A DNA stretch of 64,000 bases from assembly GCF_023631325.1 (NCBI RefSeq), contig NZ_JALQDG010000012.1, forward strand, positions 202,919 through 266,918. Direction: 5' to 3'. The stretch is from Caballeronia sp. INDeC2. GTDB taxonomy: Bacteria; Pseudomonadota; Gammaproteobacteria; Burkholderiales; Burkholderiaceae. The translations under genes were made by a program, and so were the position numbers. Every line of letters starts with the position of its first letter. The first letter of the stretch is position 1. A model generated the notes under the pieces. It did no database searches. It was not told the origin of the DNA and was given only the letters and a program-made list of their open reading frames with translations. Positions 48,801 to 60,231 of the stretch are shown piece after piece.

Positions 48801-49337
48801 ACAGCCTGACTTGCGCTTCGCCCACAGGCCGTCGGCTTCTTCCGCGAGACGCTGGCGCACGTCGCCCAGGCTTGCGATACCCGCCGCAGACTGAAACAGA
48901 ACCTGCCCGACATCGCTCGATGCATCGAGAATGGCGTCGCCACCGCGCCGAAGCGCCTCGTGATTCAGACAGTACATCTGCTCGAAGAAACCCTTGTCGG
49001 CCGCGCCGAGAAACGCTGCCAAAGCATCGGCTGGCAGCGCGTCGCCGTTCGGCGCATTCAGCGACGACTTGCGGCTCTTCGTGCGATGAAACGCGAACGT
49101 CTCGCCGCTCGTTTCGATCGACGCACCGAGCCGCAGATCGCTTTGCGGATGCACGAACGCGAGCGGCGAGCTGTGCGGCATGCCGAAGAGCAGCTCGGAA
49201 ATAGCGTTCTTGATGGTCGATTTGCCGGCCTCGTTCGGACCGACGACGAAGTGGAAATCAAGTTCCACCGCCGGAAACTCGACGGCGTGATCGGTGAACT
49301 TGCCGTAGCGGATGAGTTCGAGCTTGCCGATGCGCAT
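45879..49337 (-). CDS. YhaN-like SMC/Rad50-type ATPase
   Basis: 1152 residues. N-terminal ATPase half with Walker A GPNEAGKST (33-41), followed by very long Ala/Glu/Arg-rich coiled coils (about 200-1000), and the C-terminal half with a signature-like GMSEGTRDQLYLALRLA and Walker B region LPFVADDLFINFDD (about 1060-1110). This is the AAA_27/YhaN family, related to SbcC/Rad50. Its start lies 3 bases after the stop of the metallophosphoesterase gene, the same pairing as yhaO-yhaN in Bacillus. The two probably form an SbcCD-like DNA end-processing complex. Confidence 0.88.
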   Translation of the reverse strand: MRIGKLELIRYGKFTDHAVEFPAVELDFHFVVGPNEAGKSTIKNAISELLFGMPHSSPLAFVHPQSDLRLGASIETSGETFAFHRTKSRKSSLNAPNGDALPADALAAFLGAADKGFFEQMYCLNHEALRRGGDAILDASSDVGQVLFQSAAGIASLGDVRQRLAEEADGLWAKRKSGCAYNIHRKQYDEATDELKLASVRTAKWTRAHDAVEEAEERRREQDARRAELEAQRGKLERVRRVAPYLNVWREKAAELRELGDVVDLPANAEATLQSALKQHAAAQSAFDVYAEKAEQLQADLGAVHIDHALLAAQARIRALDATGQRCANHASEIARLEQEVAMRLKQVARDGTQLGWPQDEAGTRRAMPGALALQTVTSLMLERGELELAARNAERSADECAAQIDTLKSKLAAIAAGDVSPGLRAALRAAQKYRDKSATMKRLEDAKRDAKQLLDANMASLGRWSRSIDELKALSLPTAERLAALRAERQDLVARLTLAADRAKEGQDTLHVTRTELDDLVETHDVVTSDQVREARASRDAAWHAIKSGDLALDDAASGFETAMHSADGLADRQLGSVGYATQLAALKRRVASEESTLARREQSAREAESALTTFDDAWRALAAQSHIADMSLDDAPSWIASRDKALAAAQALDARTEELARESADSDARRDELARHLAEAGAQPDARADLDMLCDVAETHIGAIDEAAMKRRHLSTQLDETHAERIARQGAAKAAREAFERWQREWSEAIAKAGFANVADSQAAAEAAIEIVKRIGEQLTQIETIRSGQIDAKRAELAALDAEASQLARELDESLATFDANAIATELSARLDRASAAHAELERLKKEHASASEQVSHARADVEAAKAMLRPLYDLAGVDTPDVLQALIVQSQKKRELIADVDDARAALIKGGDGLSLDELVAEVEGADMPNVQAELSRIGAALTESVKIATDTATALDAARRELDAIAGEANAARAEAKRQEALAAMADAAERFVKVETASTLLKWAIDRYRERRQGPMLSRASTIFSELTLGMFSRLVVDYDRQPMALSAIRASGEHVDIAGMSEGTRDQLYLALRLAALEEHGEKASALPFVADDLFINFDDGRARAGLRVLAQIAKRTQVIFLSHHDHLVDIVRDVFGPQVNVRYMG

Positions 49338-49340
49338 GGC

Positions 49341-50597
49341 TTACTCCGCGTCCGACAACTGCGCGATCAGCCCCGAGCGCACTTCGCCGACGAGCCTAGC
49401 GAGTTCGCCGTTGCGCACGTGCTCAAGTTCGGGCACCGACTTATGCAATTCGCTCGGCGCTTGCGCGGCCAGCGCGATGAGCCGTTCCTTAAGCATGCTC
49501 AAAAACTCAGGGTCCGATTCGGCTTCGATCAGAAGGCCGTGAAGATCGGCGAGCGCATCGGTGCGGCCGGTTGCCGGTTCGCTGCGCGCGAGCGGCTTGG
49601 TCGCGATCTTCACTTTTTCGAGCCACAGCCGGTCGTGGCTGATCGCCGCGATCTGCGCGAGCACTTCCACGCGCAATTGCGTCTCCAGTCCGAACAGCTC
49701 GCCGTGCGCCTGTGTCGCGCCGGTGATCGTCACGCGCACCGCGTGCGGCACCGACGACGCGGAAGACTCGACGAGCGCTTCGAGCTCACGCCCGACAGCC
49801 AGCGCGACTTCATCGAGCGTGCTTGCCTGCGATGCGTCCACCGTCACGGATTCCCAACGCAGCACGTCGATGAAAAGCCGCTCGACGCTCACCTCCTCCG
49901 TATCCGACACCGTGACGATCACCGCGCCGCGCCTGCCCGTCTCGCGGATATTGCGCCCTTGCAGATTGCCCGGAAAAACGATGGTCGATGCGTCCTGCCA
50001 CATCGCGTAATCGTGCACGTGACCGAGCGCCCAGTAGTCATATTCCTTCGCGTGCAGTTCGGCGACGGAGCACGGCGCGTAGCTCGCGTGCATCGAACCG
50101 CCTTCGAGCGCCGTATGCAGCACGCCGATATTGAAATACCCCGCGACAGGCGACGGATACGCGGTGACGAGATTCGTCGTGACCGCCTTTTCCTTGAAGC
50201 TATGACCGTGCAACGCGACCTTCAGATCGTCGATGCGAAACGTCTGCGGCTTTCTCGTCGAGAACGTGTGGACGTTGTGGGGCAATCGGAGTTGACTCGT
50301 CATCTCGCTCTCGGCGTCGTGATTGCCGAAGAGCACGTAGACCGGAATGCCCGCGCGACGCAGCCGGCCCATTTCGCGGCAAAAGAAGATGCCCGTGTTG
50401 TGATCGCGCCAGGTGCCGTCGTAGAGATCGCCTGCGATCACCATGAAATCGACCTGTTCGTCGATCGCCGCCGACACGAGCTTCGAGAAGGCCTCGCGCG
50501 TGGCGTTGCGCAGCATGTCCGCGGGTGCGTCCGCGTAGGCGGAAAGGCCGTGCAACGGGCTGTCGAGATGGATGTCCGCCGCGTGAATAAAGCGCAT
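49341..50597 (-). CDS. YhaO/SbcD-like metallophosphoesterase (DNA exonuclease subunit)
   Basis: 418 residues. Calcineurin-type motifs in order: FIHAADIHLDSPL (Asp/His), VIAGDLYDG, FGNHDAES, HGHSF, and GHVHDY. The catalytic domain covers about 1-230; the rest is a helical C-terminal part that would contact the ATPase. Start ATG 50597 follows GGGAAGAC; the open frame upstream is chance. It is the first gene of the two-gene nuclease-ATPase operon. Confidence 0.88.
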   Translation of the reverse strand: MRFIHAADIHLDSPLHGLSAYADAPADMLRNATREAFSKLVSAAIDEQVDFMVIAGDLYDGTWRDHNTGIFFCREMGRLRRAGIPVYVLFGNHDAESEMTSQLRLPHNVHTFSTRKPQTFRIDDLKVALHGHSFKEKAVTTNLVTAYPSPVAGYFNIGVLHTALEGGSMHASYAPCSVAELHAKEYDYWALGHVHDYAMWQDASTIVFPGNLQGRNIRETGRRGAVIVTVSDTEEVSVERLFIDVLRWESVTVDASQASTLDEVALAVGRELEALVESSASSVPHAVRVTITGATQAHGELFGLETQLRVEVLAQIAAISHDRLWLEKVKIATKPLARSEPATGRTDALADLHGLLIEAESDPEFLSMLKERLIALAAQAPSELHKSVPELEHVRNGELARLVGEVRSGLIAQLSDAE

Positions 50598-50768
50598 GCT
50601 GTCTTCCCTTGAAGGATGTCTTTCTGTCCCGCACCGATGGGGACGACGATCGTAGCAGCCGATCCGGACACATCGCGTCCCGATCGACATTTGCGTGTTC
50701 GGGACGCCGAATGTCCCTTCCCGCTCGCAGAATCGGCCGCTCGGATTCAACGCGACACGAGGATAACG

Positions 50769-51023
50769 ATGAACGAAACACTCGAGCGGCACGCCACGAT
50801 CACGAGCCCCTACACGCTCAGGAATGTCGATGCCGCGATCGGGCATCTGGAGCGCGTGCTGTCGGCGGAAGGTGCGAATTCGCTGTTCGGCCAGACCTAC
50901 TGGCGCACGCGCGTGCAACAGGTGAGCGCGACGCACGGCTTGCAACGCGAACAGCGCGCGCGACTTGAACGGCTGATGAAATTGCTGACGGATGGCGGCT
51001 GCGTTCAGACCTTCGAGCGCTGA
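50769..51023 (+). CDS. Small hypothetical protein
   Basis: 84 residues, no signal or membrane segment. Helical character with [20 protein letters not shown] and [17 protein letters not shown] do not recognise a family. GAGGATAAC precedes the ATG at 50769, a good ribosome site. Divergent from the yhaO-like gene and overlapping rsmA by 19 bases at the convergent 3' end. Coding status is likely from the ribosome site and normal codon use, but not certain. Confidence 0.6.
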   Translation: MNETLERHATITSPYTLRNVDAAIGHLERVLSAEGANSLFGQTYWRTRVQQVSATHGLQREQRARLERLMKLLTDGGCVQTFER

Positions 51024-51829
51024 ACCGCCTGCGCCAGCGCGACAAATTCCGCCACCGGCACTTCTTCGGCGCGGCGCGTGAGATCGAAGCCGAGGGCGTC
51101 GAAATCGATCGTGTCGCGATACGCGCCCAGGTTGTTTCGCAGCACCTTGCGGCGTTGCGCGAACGCGGCCTTCACGACGTCGCTCAATACGGTTTCGTCG
51201 ACCTCGGGCAACTCGTGCGGTGCGAAGGGAATCATGCGCACGATCGCGGAATTCACCTTCGGCGGCGGATTGAACGACTGGGGCGGCACGTCGAGAAGCT
51301 TGTCCATCACGTAGCGGTATTGCAGCATCACCGAGAGACGCCCGTAATCCTTGCTCGCGGGCTCGGCGATCATGCGGTCCACCACTTCGTCCTGCAACAT
51401 GAAGTGCTGGTCGATCACCTTGTGCGCGAACGTCGTCAGGTGAAACAGCAGCGGACTGGAAATGTTGTACGGCAGATTGCCGACGATGCGCAGCGTCGGC
51501 TTTTCGTTGTCCTCGCCTTCGAGCGCGAGCGACGCGAAATCGAAATCGAGCGCATCGGCGGAATGCACGACGAGCCTGTCGCCGAAACGCTTTTCCAGAC
51601 GGCCGATCAGATCGCGATCCAGTTCGACCGCATGCAGCGGCGACTCGGGCGTGGCGAGCCGCGCGATCAGCGGCTCGGTGAGCGCCGCGAGGCCCGGCCC
51701 GATCTCCACCATGCGCTCGCCGCGTTTCGGCGCGATCACATCGACGATGGAATCGATCACGCCCTGATCGACTAGGAAGTTTTGCCCGAAGCGCTTGCGC
51801 GCGAAATGGCCTTGATGTTTGGTCGACAT
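51005..51829 (-). CDS. rsmA: 16S rRNA dimethyladenosine transferase RsmA (KsgA)
   Basis: Dimethylates A1518 and A1519 of 16S rRNA during 30S assembly. 274 residues: [14 protein letters not shown] at the N-terminus, SAM-binding [15 protein letters not shown], the catalytic [14 protein letters not shown], and the C-terminal [15 protein letters not shown]. Last gene of the lptD-surA-pdxA-rsmA run, 33 bases after pdxA. Confidence 0.97.
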   Translation of the reverse strand: MSTKHQGHFARKRFGQNFLVDQGVIDSIVDVIAPKRGERMVEIGPGLAALTEPLIARLATPESPLHAVELDRDLIGRLEKRFGDRLVVHSADALDFDFASLALEGEDNEKPTLRIVGNLPYNISSPLLFHLTTFAHKVIDQHFMLQDEVVDRMIAEPASKDYGRLSVMLQYRYVMDKLLDVPPQSFNPPPKVNSAIVRMIPFAPHELPEVDETVLSDVVKAAFAQRRKVLRNNLGAYRDTIDFDALGFDLTRRAEEVPVAEFVALAQAVQRSKV

Positions 51830-51862
51830 ACTCGTTTGAAGGAAGCGGCGCGCGGCGCCGGA

Positions 51863-52855
51863 TCACGCCGCGCGCGTGTGACGCTTGTGACGCGCCATCG
51901 TGACGGCGGCGTCGATCGCGGCGATCATGCTGCCCGGATCGGCGCGGCCGGTGCCCGCGAGATCGAGCGCGGTGCCGTGATCCACCGACGTGCGGATGAT
52001 CGGCAAGCCGAGCGTCACGTTGATGCCCTCGCCGAACGTCGCGTACTTCAGCACCGGCAAGCCTTGATCGTGGAACATCGCGAGCACGCAATCGGCGTCT
52101 TGGAGATAGCGCGGCTGGAACAGCGTGTCGGCGGGATACGGTCCGGGCGCGTCGATGCCGAGCGTGCGCGCGCGTTCGAGCGCAGGCGTGATGACGTCGA
52201 TTTCCTCGCGGCCCAGATAACCGTTCTCGCCCGCGTGCGGATTGAGACCGGTGACGAGAATGCGCGGCGCGGACAAACCGAAATGCGCGCGCAGATCGTG
52301 ATTGATGATGGCGAGCGTCTCGACGAGGCCATCGATGGTCAGCGCCGCGGACACATCCTTCAGCGGCAAATGCGTGGTCGCGAGCGCGACGCGCAACGGA
52401 CGCTCGCTCGACCCCGCCAGCATCATCACGACGCGCGGCGTGTTCGTGCGCTCGGCGAGGTACTCGGTATGGCCGGTGAAGGGAACGCCGGCATCGTTGA
52501 TGGTGCTCTTTTGCAGCGGCGCGGTGACGATGGCATCGAAACGGCCGGAAACAGCGCCGTCGATGGCGGCATCGAGCAGACCCAGCACATAGCGCCCGTT
52601 CGCCGCATTCAGCTTGCCCGGTTCGGCGGGCACGGCGAGCGCGTGATGCTCGATCTCGACCGCGCCGTGCGACTCTTGCCAGCCCGCGCCGGCGCGCGCT
52701 TCGAGCAGCGCACGGTCGCCGAGCACCGTGAAGTGCGCCGACGGCCAGCGCTCGCGCGCCTGCCTGAGTGCCGCCGCCGTCAGTTCCGGGCCGACGCCCG
52801 CCGGCTCGCCAGTCGTAATGGCGATGGCGAGCGGTCGGGCGTCGGCGGTGCTCAT
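51863..52855 (-). CDS. pdxA: 4-hydroxythreonine-4-phosphate dehydrogenase
   Basis: Oxidises 4-hydroxythreonine-4-phosphate for pyridoxal phosphate synthesis (DXP-dependent route). 330 residues: [15 protein letters not shown] at the start, divalent-metal histidines in [21 protein letters not shown] and [11 protein letters not shown]. It lies 4 bases after surA on the same strand. The later B6 enzyme PdxH is at 20.4 kb. Confidence 0.96.
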   Translation of the reverse strand: MSTADARPLAIAITTGEPAGVGPELTAAALRQARERWPSAHFTVLGDRALLEARAGAGWQESHGAVEIEHHALAVPAEPGKLNAANGRYVLGLLDAAIDGAVSGRFDAIVTAPLQKSTINDAGVPFTGHTEYLAERTNTPRVVMMLAGSSERPLRVALATTHLPLKDVSAALTIDGLVETLAIINHDLRAHFGLSAPRILVTGLNPHAGENGYLGREEIDVITPALERARTLGIDAPGPYPADTLFQPRYLQDADCVLAMFHDQGLPVLKYATFGEGINVTLGLPIIRTSVDHGTALDLAGTGRADPGSMIAAIDAAVTMARHKRHTRAA

Positions 52856-52859
52856 GCTG

Positions 52860-54218
52860 TTACTGCTGCTGGGCAGCGATGCCCTTGTATTGCACGTACG
52901 CGGTGTCGCGCAGTTCGCGCAGCCAGTCGGAGTACGCCTGCTCGGCCTTGCGCTGGCCAATCGCCTGACGCGCGATGTCGAGCTGCTGCGACGCCGATCC
53001 TTCCGCTTCGCGGCGACCGAGCACCTGAATCAGGTGATAGCCGTACTCGCTGCGCACCGGATCGCTGACCGCGCCGTCCTGGAGATTGTTCATCGCCCGC
53101 TCGAACTCGGGCACCGTCTCGCCCGGGCTGATCCAGCCGAGATCGCCGCCTTGCGACGCCGAGCCGTCCTGCGAATACGTACGCGCGAAGTTGGCGAAAT
53201 CGCCGCCCGACGCGACTTGCTGCTTGATGTCGAGCAACTTCTGGCGCGCGGCTTGTTCGGACATGCCGTCCGACACGCGCAGCAGGATGTGGCGCACGTG
53301 CGTCTGCACGAGCTTGGGCGCATCGGCGGCGGTGCCTTGGCTCGCGCGGCGATCCACCAGCTTGATGATCTCGAAGCCGCCGTCGGTGCGCAAAAGCGTG
53401 GGGACGACCTGGCCCGGACGCAACGTCGAAACCGCGTTCACGATACCCGCCGGCAACGTGCCGGGCGTACGGAAACCGAGATCGCCGCCCTTGCTGGCGT
53501 CGGTGTCCTGCGAATTCTGCTTGGCCAGTTTGGCGAAATCCTCGCCGCCTTGCGCCTGCTTGAGCACGGCGTCGGCCTGAGCCTGGACCTTCGCGACTTC
53601 GCTGTCAGGCGCATCCGACGGCAGCTTGAACATGATGTGCTGGAGGCGCAGATCACTCGTATTGCGCGCGCCCGGACCGCGCTGACTGGCGATGTAGTTC
53701 GCCACTTCGCCGTCGGACACGGTGATTTTGCTATCGACTTCCTTCTCACGCAGCTTCGAGAGCGTCAACTCCGTGCGCGCGTCGCGCGTGAAGGTGGACC
53801 AGGGCACGCCCTGCGCTTCGATGCGCGCGCGGTACACGTCGAGCGTCATCTGATTTTGCTGCGCGAGACGCGCGAGCGTGCGGTTGACGGTGGCGTCGTC
53901 GATGACGATGCCGTCTTCCTTCGCCTTCTGGAGCTGAATGCGCTCGAGCACCATCTGATCGAGCACTTGCCGCTGCATCTGGTCCGCGGGCGGCACCGGC
54001 GCGTTCTGCTGCTGAAGACGCTTGGCGATGAGCGCCGTGCGCTCTTCCAGCTCGCGCCGGGTGATGACGCCGTCGTTCACCACCGCGACGACGGAATCGG
54101 CGACCTGCGTATTGCGATTCGACAACGCCTGCGCACCGGCCGGCGAACTCAGGATCAGCGCGCCGGTCAGCACGCCCGCTGCGATTGCCATCGATCGAAA
54201 CATATTCACGTTTGCCAC
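52860..54218 (-). CDS. surA: Periplasmic chaperone/peptidyl-prolyl isomerase SurA
   Basis: Escorts outer-membrane proteins, including LptD, to the BAM complex. 452 residues: signal peptide (cleavage near AGA-QA, about 30), N-terminal chaperone domain (about 35-185; [18 protein letters not shown]), two parvulin domains (about 190-290 and 300-400, with [12 protein letters not shown] motifs) and a C-terminal helix. GTG at 54218 is chosen because GGAG lies 5 bases upstream; the ATG at 54203 lacks a site. Confidence 0.95.
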   Translation of the reverse strand: MANVNMFRSMAIAAGVLTGALILSSPAGAQALSNRNTQVADSVVAVVNDGVITRRELEERTALIAKRLQQQNAPVPPADQMQRQVLDQMVLERIQLQKAKEDGIVIDDATVNRTLARLAQQNQMTLDVYRARIEAQGVPWSTFTRDARTELTLSKLREKEVDSKITVSDGEVANYIASQRGPGARNTSDLRLQHIMFKLPSDAPDSEVAKVQAQADAVLKQAQGGEDFAKLAKQNSQDTDASKGGDLGFRTPGTLPAGIVNAVSTLRPGQVVPTLLRTDGGFEIIKLVDRRASQGTAADAPKLVQTHVRHILLRVSDGMSEQAARQKLLDIKQQVASGGDFANFARTYSQDGSASQGGDLGWISPGETVPEFERAMNNLQDGAVSDPVRSEYGYHLIQVLGRREAEGSASQQLDIARQAIGQRKAEQAYSDWLRELRDTAYVQYKGIAAQQQ

Positions 54219-54325
54219 AGATACTCCATCAAATACGGGCTTCGCCCGTTCGTGTACTGCCTGTACATGCTGCTCATGCTGCTCTGCCTGTCGCTGAATG
54301 CCGCGCGCGAACGCCCGTTACGTCT

Positions 54326-56716
54326 TTACTCGTAATCGCTGTACCGGGAGAGCGGCGGCGCTGCCGGCGGCGGCGGCTGATAACCCTGGACGCTCGCGCG
54401 GAACGCGCTGACGAGGCCGTTGTCGACGTTCGACAAGCCCTTGAATGTCAATTGCGCGAGCACGCGCGTGCCCGACGAAGGCTGGCCCTGCGTGTTCACG
54501 CCGTTGGCATAGCGCTGCATGCCGAAGCCGAACGCCCAGCAGTCGGCATCGTACTGGAAGCCCAGGAGCCCGTCGACGAGACGATGGCTCGCGAGATCGT
54601 AATTTACGCGGCCGACGGCGTAGAGGCGATTCGTGAGCGGCCACTCGGCCGACAGCAGGATCTGGTTGATCGGCTCGTTCACCAGCGTGGTCTGGTTCGA
54701 ACGCGTGTAGCGGTAGCCGATGTTGATCACCTTGCGTTCCGCCGGACTGAACGCAAAACCGATGCTCGAGCGCACGAGTTGGTTGTTGTCCACATTATAT
54801 TGGAACGCGGTTTCCGAGGCGAAACCAGCGCCCAGCTTGATGGCCGCGCCCGCGATCAGATCCGAGTGCTTCGCCTGGTCGGGCAGTTGGCCCGGCGTGA
54901 TCGTGACGCGCTGGCTCTGGAAATAGTACTGCTGCGCGATGACGAAACGCGCGCGCTCGTCGCCCGTCGCCGGATTGATGAAGCGCGTCGTCAGGCCCGC
55001 CGTGATGCGGTTCGCGTCCGCGATCCGGTCGTTACCGACGAATGTGTTCGGCGTGTAGATCTCGGCGAGGCCGAAGTCGGATTCCGCGGTATCGAAAATC
55101 GGCGCGAAGTCCTGATTGTGATACGGCGTGTAGACGTAGTAGAGCCGCGGCTCCAGCGTCTGAATGTAATCCTGGCCGAAGAGCCGCACCGAGCGGTCGA
55201 ACACGAGCCCCGTGTCGAAGCTGACGGTCGGAATCGATTCGGTGAAATTCTTCGGCTGCCCCGCGACCGGCGGCGACGAGCCCGCCACCTGGCTCGTCGC
55301 GATGTGGCTCAGGTCGTACGACGCGAAGTGCCATTGCACCTTCGGCGTGACGAAATAGCCCGGCGCGTTGATCCCGTAGCTCAGGTACGGATTGAAGTAC
55401 AGGCGATTGCCGTCGGTCGCGCCGTCCTGCGTGATCGTGAAACGCGTCGCGTCCAGCTCCGCGCCGTAGTCGAAGCCGCCGACGTTGTACTTGTTGTACT
55501 GAACGTTCACCTGCGGCTCGCGCGCGTACGGCGGAATCGACGGCTGCAGCGTCTGCCAGCGCTGTTCGCGCGCGAGCACCGACCACGGGCCGTTGTTGTA
55601 CGTGAGTCCCGCTTCCTGCTGATACAACAGCTGCGTGCCGTTCAGGAACTGATTCGACGCGTTGCCCAGGTCTTCCGGATATTGATCGTCCGAAACCTTG
55701 TTGTAGTTGACGTAGCCGCCGAAACCGTTGCCGAAATTCTGCCGATGCTGCCAGAAGATCGCGTAGCGGTTCGTGTGCGTCTGACGGTCGTCCGGCAGAT
55801 AGTCGCCGGTGAACGACCCGGAATACGTCGGCGACAGATACCGGTACGTCGCCTCTCCGAGCACGCCGCGCCGCGTCATGATGCGCGGCGTGATGGTCAG
55901 ATCGCGATTCGGCGCGATATTGAAATAGTACGGAATCGTCGCTTCGAAGCCGGTCGTCGAGCTGAGCGAGAAGGTCGGCGGCAGCAGGCCGCTGCGACGG
56001 TCGCTCGTCAGCGGAAACGACAGCCACGGGCTGCCGAAAACCGGCACGCCCTGGAAGAACAGCACGCCGTTGTGCGCGATGCCCTCTTCGGCGCCGGTAT
56101 CGAAATCGAACGACGAACCCTTGATGTACCAAGCCGGATCGGACTCGCACTGACAGGCGGTATAGGTGCCGTGATCGATGCGCGCGCGCTCGTCGTCGAT
56201 CATGTCGGCGCGTTCGGCGCTGCCCGAGCCGCCCGTCAGGTTGAAGCGGTACTTCGGGTTCGTCATGAACCCCTCGTTGGCTTCCACCTTCAAATGTGCT
56301 TCCGGACCGACGAACGACACGCCATTGTTGATCAGCCTGACATTGCCGAAAGCATCGGCCATGTCCGTATCCTGGTCGTAATGCAGCGCGTCGCCCTTGA
56401 TGACCGTCACCGTGCGCCGGATCTCCGCCGAGCCCTTCGCCGCCATGTCTTCGTCGGTGGTGCCCGTCGCCTTGTCGCTCAGAAGGAATGTCGAAGGCTG
56501 CTGGCCGTTTTGCAGCGGGCGCTCTTCGAGTTGCGGCGCGAGGCGCAGACTGCCGGGGCCGTCGAGCGGCTGAGGATACGCGGCGTCGCCCACGAGCTGG
56601 GCGTGCGCGAGAGCCGGCATCAGGCCCGGAACGGATAGAAGCGCGACGACGAGCCGCCGCCTGCGTGGCTGAGCGTCGCCTTGGATTTTCGATACGGGAA
56701 ACTGTCGTGGCGGCAT
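54326..56716 (-). CDS. lptD: LPS-assembly protein LptD
   Basis: Outer-membrane beta-barrel that with LptE inserts lipopolysaccharide into the outer leaflet. 796 residues: signal region ([15 protein letters not shown]..., cleavage near AHA-QL, about 39), OstA/beta-jellyroll domain (about 90-240) and C-terminal LptD barrel. A Cys pair in YTACQCES and a lone Cys near the C-terminus (YDADCWAF) fit the inter-domain disulphides. ATG 56716 gives a credible signal peptide; no Shine-Dalgarno is evident. First gene of lptD-surA-pdxA-rsmA. Confidence 0.93.
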   Translation of the reverse strand: MPPRQFPVSKIQGDAQPRRRRLVVALLSVPGLMPALAHAQLVGDAAYPQPLDGPGSLRLAPQLEERPLQNGQQPSTFLLSDKATGTTDEDMAAKGSAEIRRTVTVIKGDALHYDQDTDMADAFGNVRLINNGVSFVGPEAHLKVEANEGFMTNPKYRFNLTGGSGSAERADMIDDERARIDHGTYTACQCESDPAWYIKGSSFDFDTGAEEGIAHNGVLFFQGVPVFGSPWLSFPLTSDRRSGLLPPTFSLSSTTGFEATIPYYFNIAPNRDLTITPRIMTRRGVLGEATYRYLSPTYSGSFTGDYLPDDRQTHTNRYAIFWQHRQNFGNGFGGYVNYNKVSDDQYPEDLGNASNQFLNGTQLLYQQEAGLTYNNGPWSVLAREQRWQTLQPSIPPYAREPQVNVQYNKYNVGGFDYGAELDATRFTITQDGATDGNRLYFNPYLSYGINAPGYFVTPKVQWHFASYDLSHIATSQVAGSSPPVAGQPKNFTESIPTVSFDTGLVFDRSVRLFGQDYIQTLEPRLYYVYTPYHNQDFAPIFDTAESDFGLAEIYTPNTFVGNDRIADANRITAGLTTRFINPATGDERARFVIAQQYYFQSQRVTITPGQLPDQAKHSDLIAGAAIKLGAGFASETAFQYNVDNNQLVRSSIGFAFSPAERKVINIGYRYTRSNQTTLVNEPINQILLSAEWPLTNRLYAVGRVNYDLASHRLVDGLLGFQYDADCWAFGFGMQRYANGVNTQGQPSSGTRVLAQLTFKGLSNVDNGLVSAFRASVQGYQPPPPAAPPLSRYSDYE

Positions 56717-56910
56717 GTATGGGTGGCGGTTCGATCCCGTTCGCGTCCCACGCGCCCGATGCCGCCGGGCAGGCGGCCGCGCCCTTTCCGCAGTCACGAA
56801 CTTGACGGTCCGTTGCTAAGCAGGGACGACACTCGATCGAACGGTGACGCTCACAGTCGTCGGGGGCCTGGCGCCAGGCGTGAAACGGATCGCTTAAAAA
56901 AGTCGTGGGG

Positions 56911-56941
56911 TATTATATGGCAAGATGTTTGGCCCCTCGAA
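56911..56941. promoter_or_regulatory. Possible lptD promoter, shared with amgK
   Basis: Minus strand: TTCGAG (56936-56941), 18-base spacer, TATAAT (56912-56917). On the plus strand TATTAT (56911-56916) could be a -10 for amgK, but transcription would then begin close to its ATG. Confidence 0.4.
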
Positions 56942-56944
56942 TTT

Positions 56945-57970
56945 ATGACGCACATTCCTTCCGACGCCCGCCTGAATCAGCTCCGCTCGTGGCTTGAAAA
57001 TTTCGCCGGACGCTACCGGCTGAATGTCGCCAGTCTCGCCCCCGCTTCCGCCGATGCAAGCTTCCGTCGCTATTTCCGGCTGGAGAGCGATTCTGAGCAT
57101 GGCAAGACGCTCATCGCTGTCGATGCGCCGCCGCCCGAAAAATGCCGCGAGTTCGTGCAGGTCGCCGGGCTGCTCGAAGCGGCGAACGTGCATGTGCCGA
57201 AAATCCTCGAAGCCGATTTCGATGCCGGCTTCATGCTCGTGACCGATCTCGGCACGACGACTTACATTTCCGTTCTCGACGAAAAAAACGCGCGGCCGAT
57301 GATGCGCGCCGCGATCGACACGCTGATCCGCTTCCAGCAGACCGCGCGCGAAGGCGTGCTGCCTTCGTTCGACGAGGCGTTCCTGCGCCGCGAGATGGAA
57401 CTGATGCCTGAATGGTTCATCGGGCGACATCTAGGCCGCGAAGTCACCGCGGACGAACGCAAGACGCTCGACCACACGTTCACGCTGCTCGTTCAGAGCG
57501 CGCTCGCGCAGCCGCAGACCTTCATGCTGCGCGATTTCATGCCGCGCAATCTGATGGTGTGCGAGCCGAACCCGGGCGTGCTGGACTTTCAGGACGCGGT
57601 GTACGGGCCGATCACATACGACATGGCGTCGTTGATGCGCGATGCGTTCATCAGCTGGGAAGAGGCGTTTCAGCTCGATTGCGTCGCCTATTACTGGGAG
57701 CGCGCGAAGAAGGCCGGACTGCCCGTCGATGCCGATTTCGGCGAGTTTTATCGCCAGCTCGAATGGATGGGCCTGCAGCGGCACATCAAGGTGCTCGGCC
57801 TGTTCGCGCGCATCCATTACCGCGACGGCAAGCCGCAATATCTCGCCGACCTGCCGCGCTTCATCGGCTATGCGCGCACGGTCGCGGAGCGCTACGCGCC
57901 GTTGTGGCCGTTCGCGCGTCTGCTCGATTCGCTGGAAGGCCGCGCGACAGAAGTCGGTTACACCTTCTGA
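56945..57970 (+). CDS. amgK: N-acetylmuramate/N-acetylglucosamine kinase AmgK
   Basis: Phosphorylates the anomeric carbon of MurNAc and GlcNAc in peptidoglycan recycling. 341 residues of the APH/choline kinase fold: ASFRRYFRLE (N-lobe loop), MLRDFMPRNLMV (catalytic loop with Asp) and VLDFQDAVYGPITYDMASLMRD (metal-binding DFxD-type). murU follows after 7 bases, the pairing that defines this bypass route to UDP-MurNAc. Divergent from lptD. Confidence 0.92.
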   Translation: MTHIPSDARLNQLRSWLENFAGRYRLNVASLAPASADASFRRYFRLESDSEHGKTLIAVDAPPPEKCREFVQVAGLLEAANVHVPKILEADFDAGFMLVTDLGTTTYISVLDEKNARPMMRAAIDTLIRFQQTAREGVLPSFDEAFLRREMELMPEWFIGRHLGREVTADERKTLDHTFTLLVQSALAQPQTFMLRDFMPRNLMVCEPNPGVLDFQDAVYGPITYDMASLMRDAFISWEEAFQLDCVAYYWERAKKAGLPVDADFGEFYRQLEWMGLQRHIKVLGLFARIHYRDGKPQYLADLPRFIGYARTVAERYAPLWPFARLLDSLEGRATEVGYTF

Positions 57971-57977
57971 GTTCACG

Positions 57978-58679
57978 ATGACGCACGCTTTGAAAACGGC
58001 GATGATCTTCGCCGCCGGCCGTGGCGAACGCATGCGCCCGCTCACCGATACCTGTCCGAAGCCCTTGCTCGAAGTCGGCGGCAAGCCGCTCATCGTGTGG
58101 CAGATCGAGCGCCTCGCGGCGGCGGGCGTCGAGGTGATCGTCATCAATCATGCATGGCTCGGCGAGCAGATCGAAGCCGCGCTCGGGTATGGCTCGCGCT
58201 GGGGCGTCGAGCTGCGGTATTCGCCCGAGACCGAGGCGCTGGAGACGGCAGGCGGCATCGCACAGGCACGGCATCTGATCGGGGACGGCGTGTTCATCGC
58301 GGTGAGCGGCGACGTGTTCTGCGACTTCGACTATGCGAGCTTGCGCGATCACGCCGAAGCGCTGAAGGCGCGCGAGGAACCCGGCATGCATCTCGTGATG
58401 GTGCCGAACCCGCCGTTTCATCCCAACGGCGATTTCGCTCTGCGCGACGGCGTGCTCGCAATCGACGGCGAGCCGCGGTACACCTTCGGCAACATCGGCC
58501 TGTATGACACGCGCATGTTCCGCGATCTCGCGCCCGGCACACGCCGCGCGCTGACGCCGTACTACCGCGAAACGATCTCGGCCGGACGCGCGAGCGGCGA
58601 ACGCTACGACGGCCGCTGGGAAAACGTCGGCACGCCCGCGCAACTTTGCGCACTCGACGACGAACTGCGGGCCCGCTGA
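57978..58679 (+). CDS. murU: N-acetylmuramate alpha-1-phosphate uridylyltransferase MurU
   Basis: Makes UDP-MurNAc from MurNAc-1-phosphate and UTP. 233 residues: nucleotidyltransferase signature MIFAAGRGERMRPLTD, then CPKPLLEVGGKPLI and VSGDVFCDFDY with the metal Asp. Together with AmgK it feeds recycled MurNAc back to peptidoglycan synthesis without MurA/MurB, and so can give fosfomycin tolerance. Confidence 0.92.
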   Translation: MTHALKTAMIFAAGRGERMRPLTDTCPKPLLEVGGKPLIVWQIERLAAAGVEVIVINHAWLGEQIEAALGYGSRWGVELRYSPETEALETAGGIAQARHLIGDGVFIAVSGDVFCDFDYASLRDHAEALKAREEPGMHLVMVPNPPFHPNGDFALRDGVLAIDGEPRYTFGNIGLYDTRMFRDLAPGTRRALTPYYRETISAGRASGERYDGRWENVGTPAQLCALDDELRAR

Positions 58680-58719
58680 CCGGCAGGCGCGTCGGGGATT
58701 GGGACGCATCCGATGGTAA

Positions 58720-60153
<1,434 letters not shown>

Positions 60154-60173
60154 CACGCGCCACGTCGCGACGA

Positions 60174-60213
60174 TAAAAAAAGGCCACACGTTTTGCGACG
60201 TGCGGCCTTTTCC
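60174..60213. terminator. Bidirectional terminator between purB and gntK
   Basis: AAAAGGCCACACG / CGTGCGGCCTTTT with one A-C mismatch around an 8-base loop; A run before and T run after. Confidence 0.8.
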
Positions 60214-60231
60214 CTTTGCTGAAGTGCGCGC

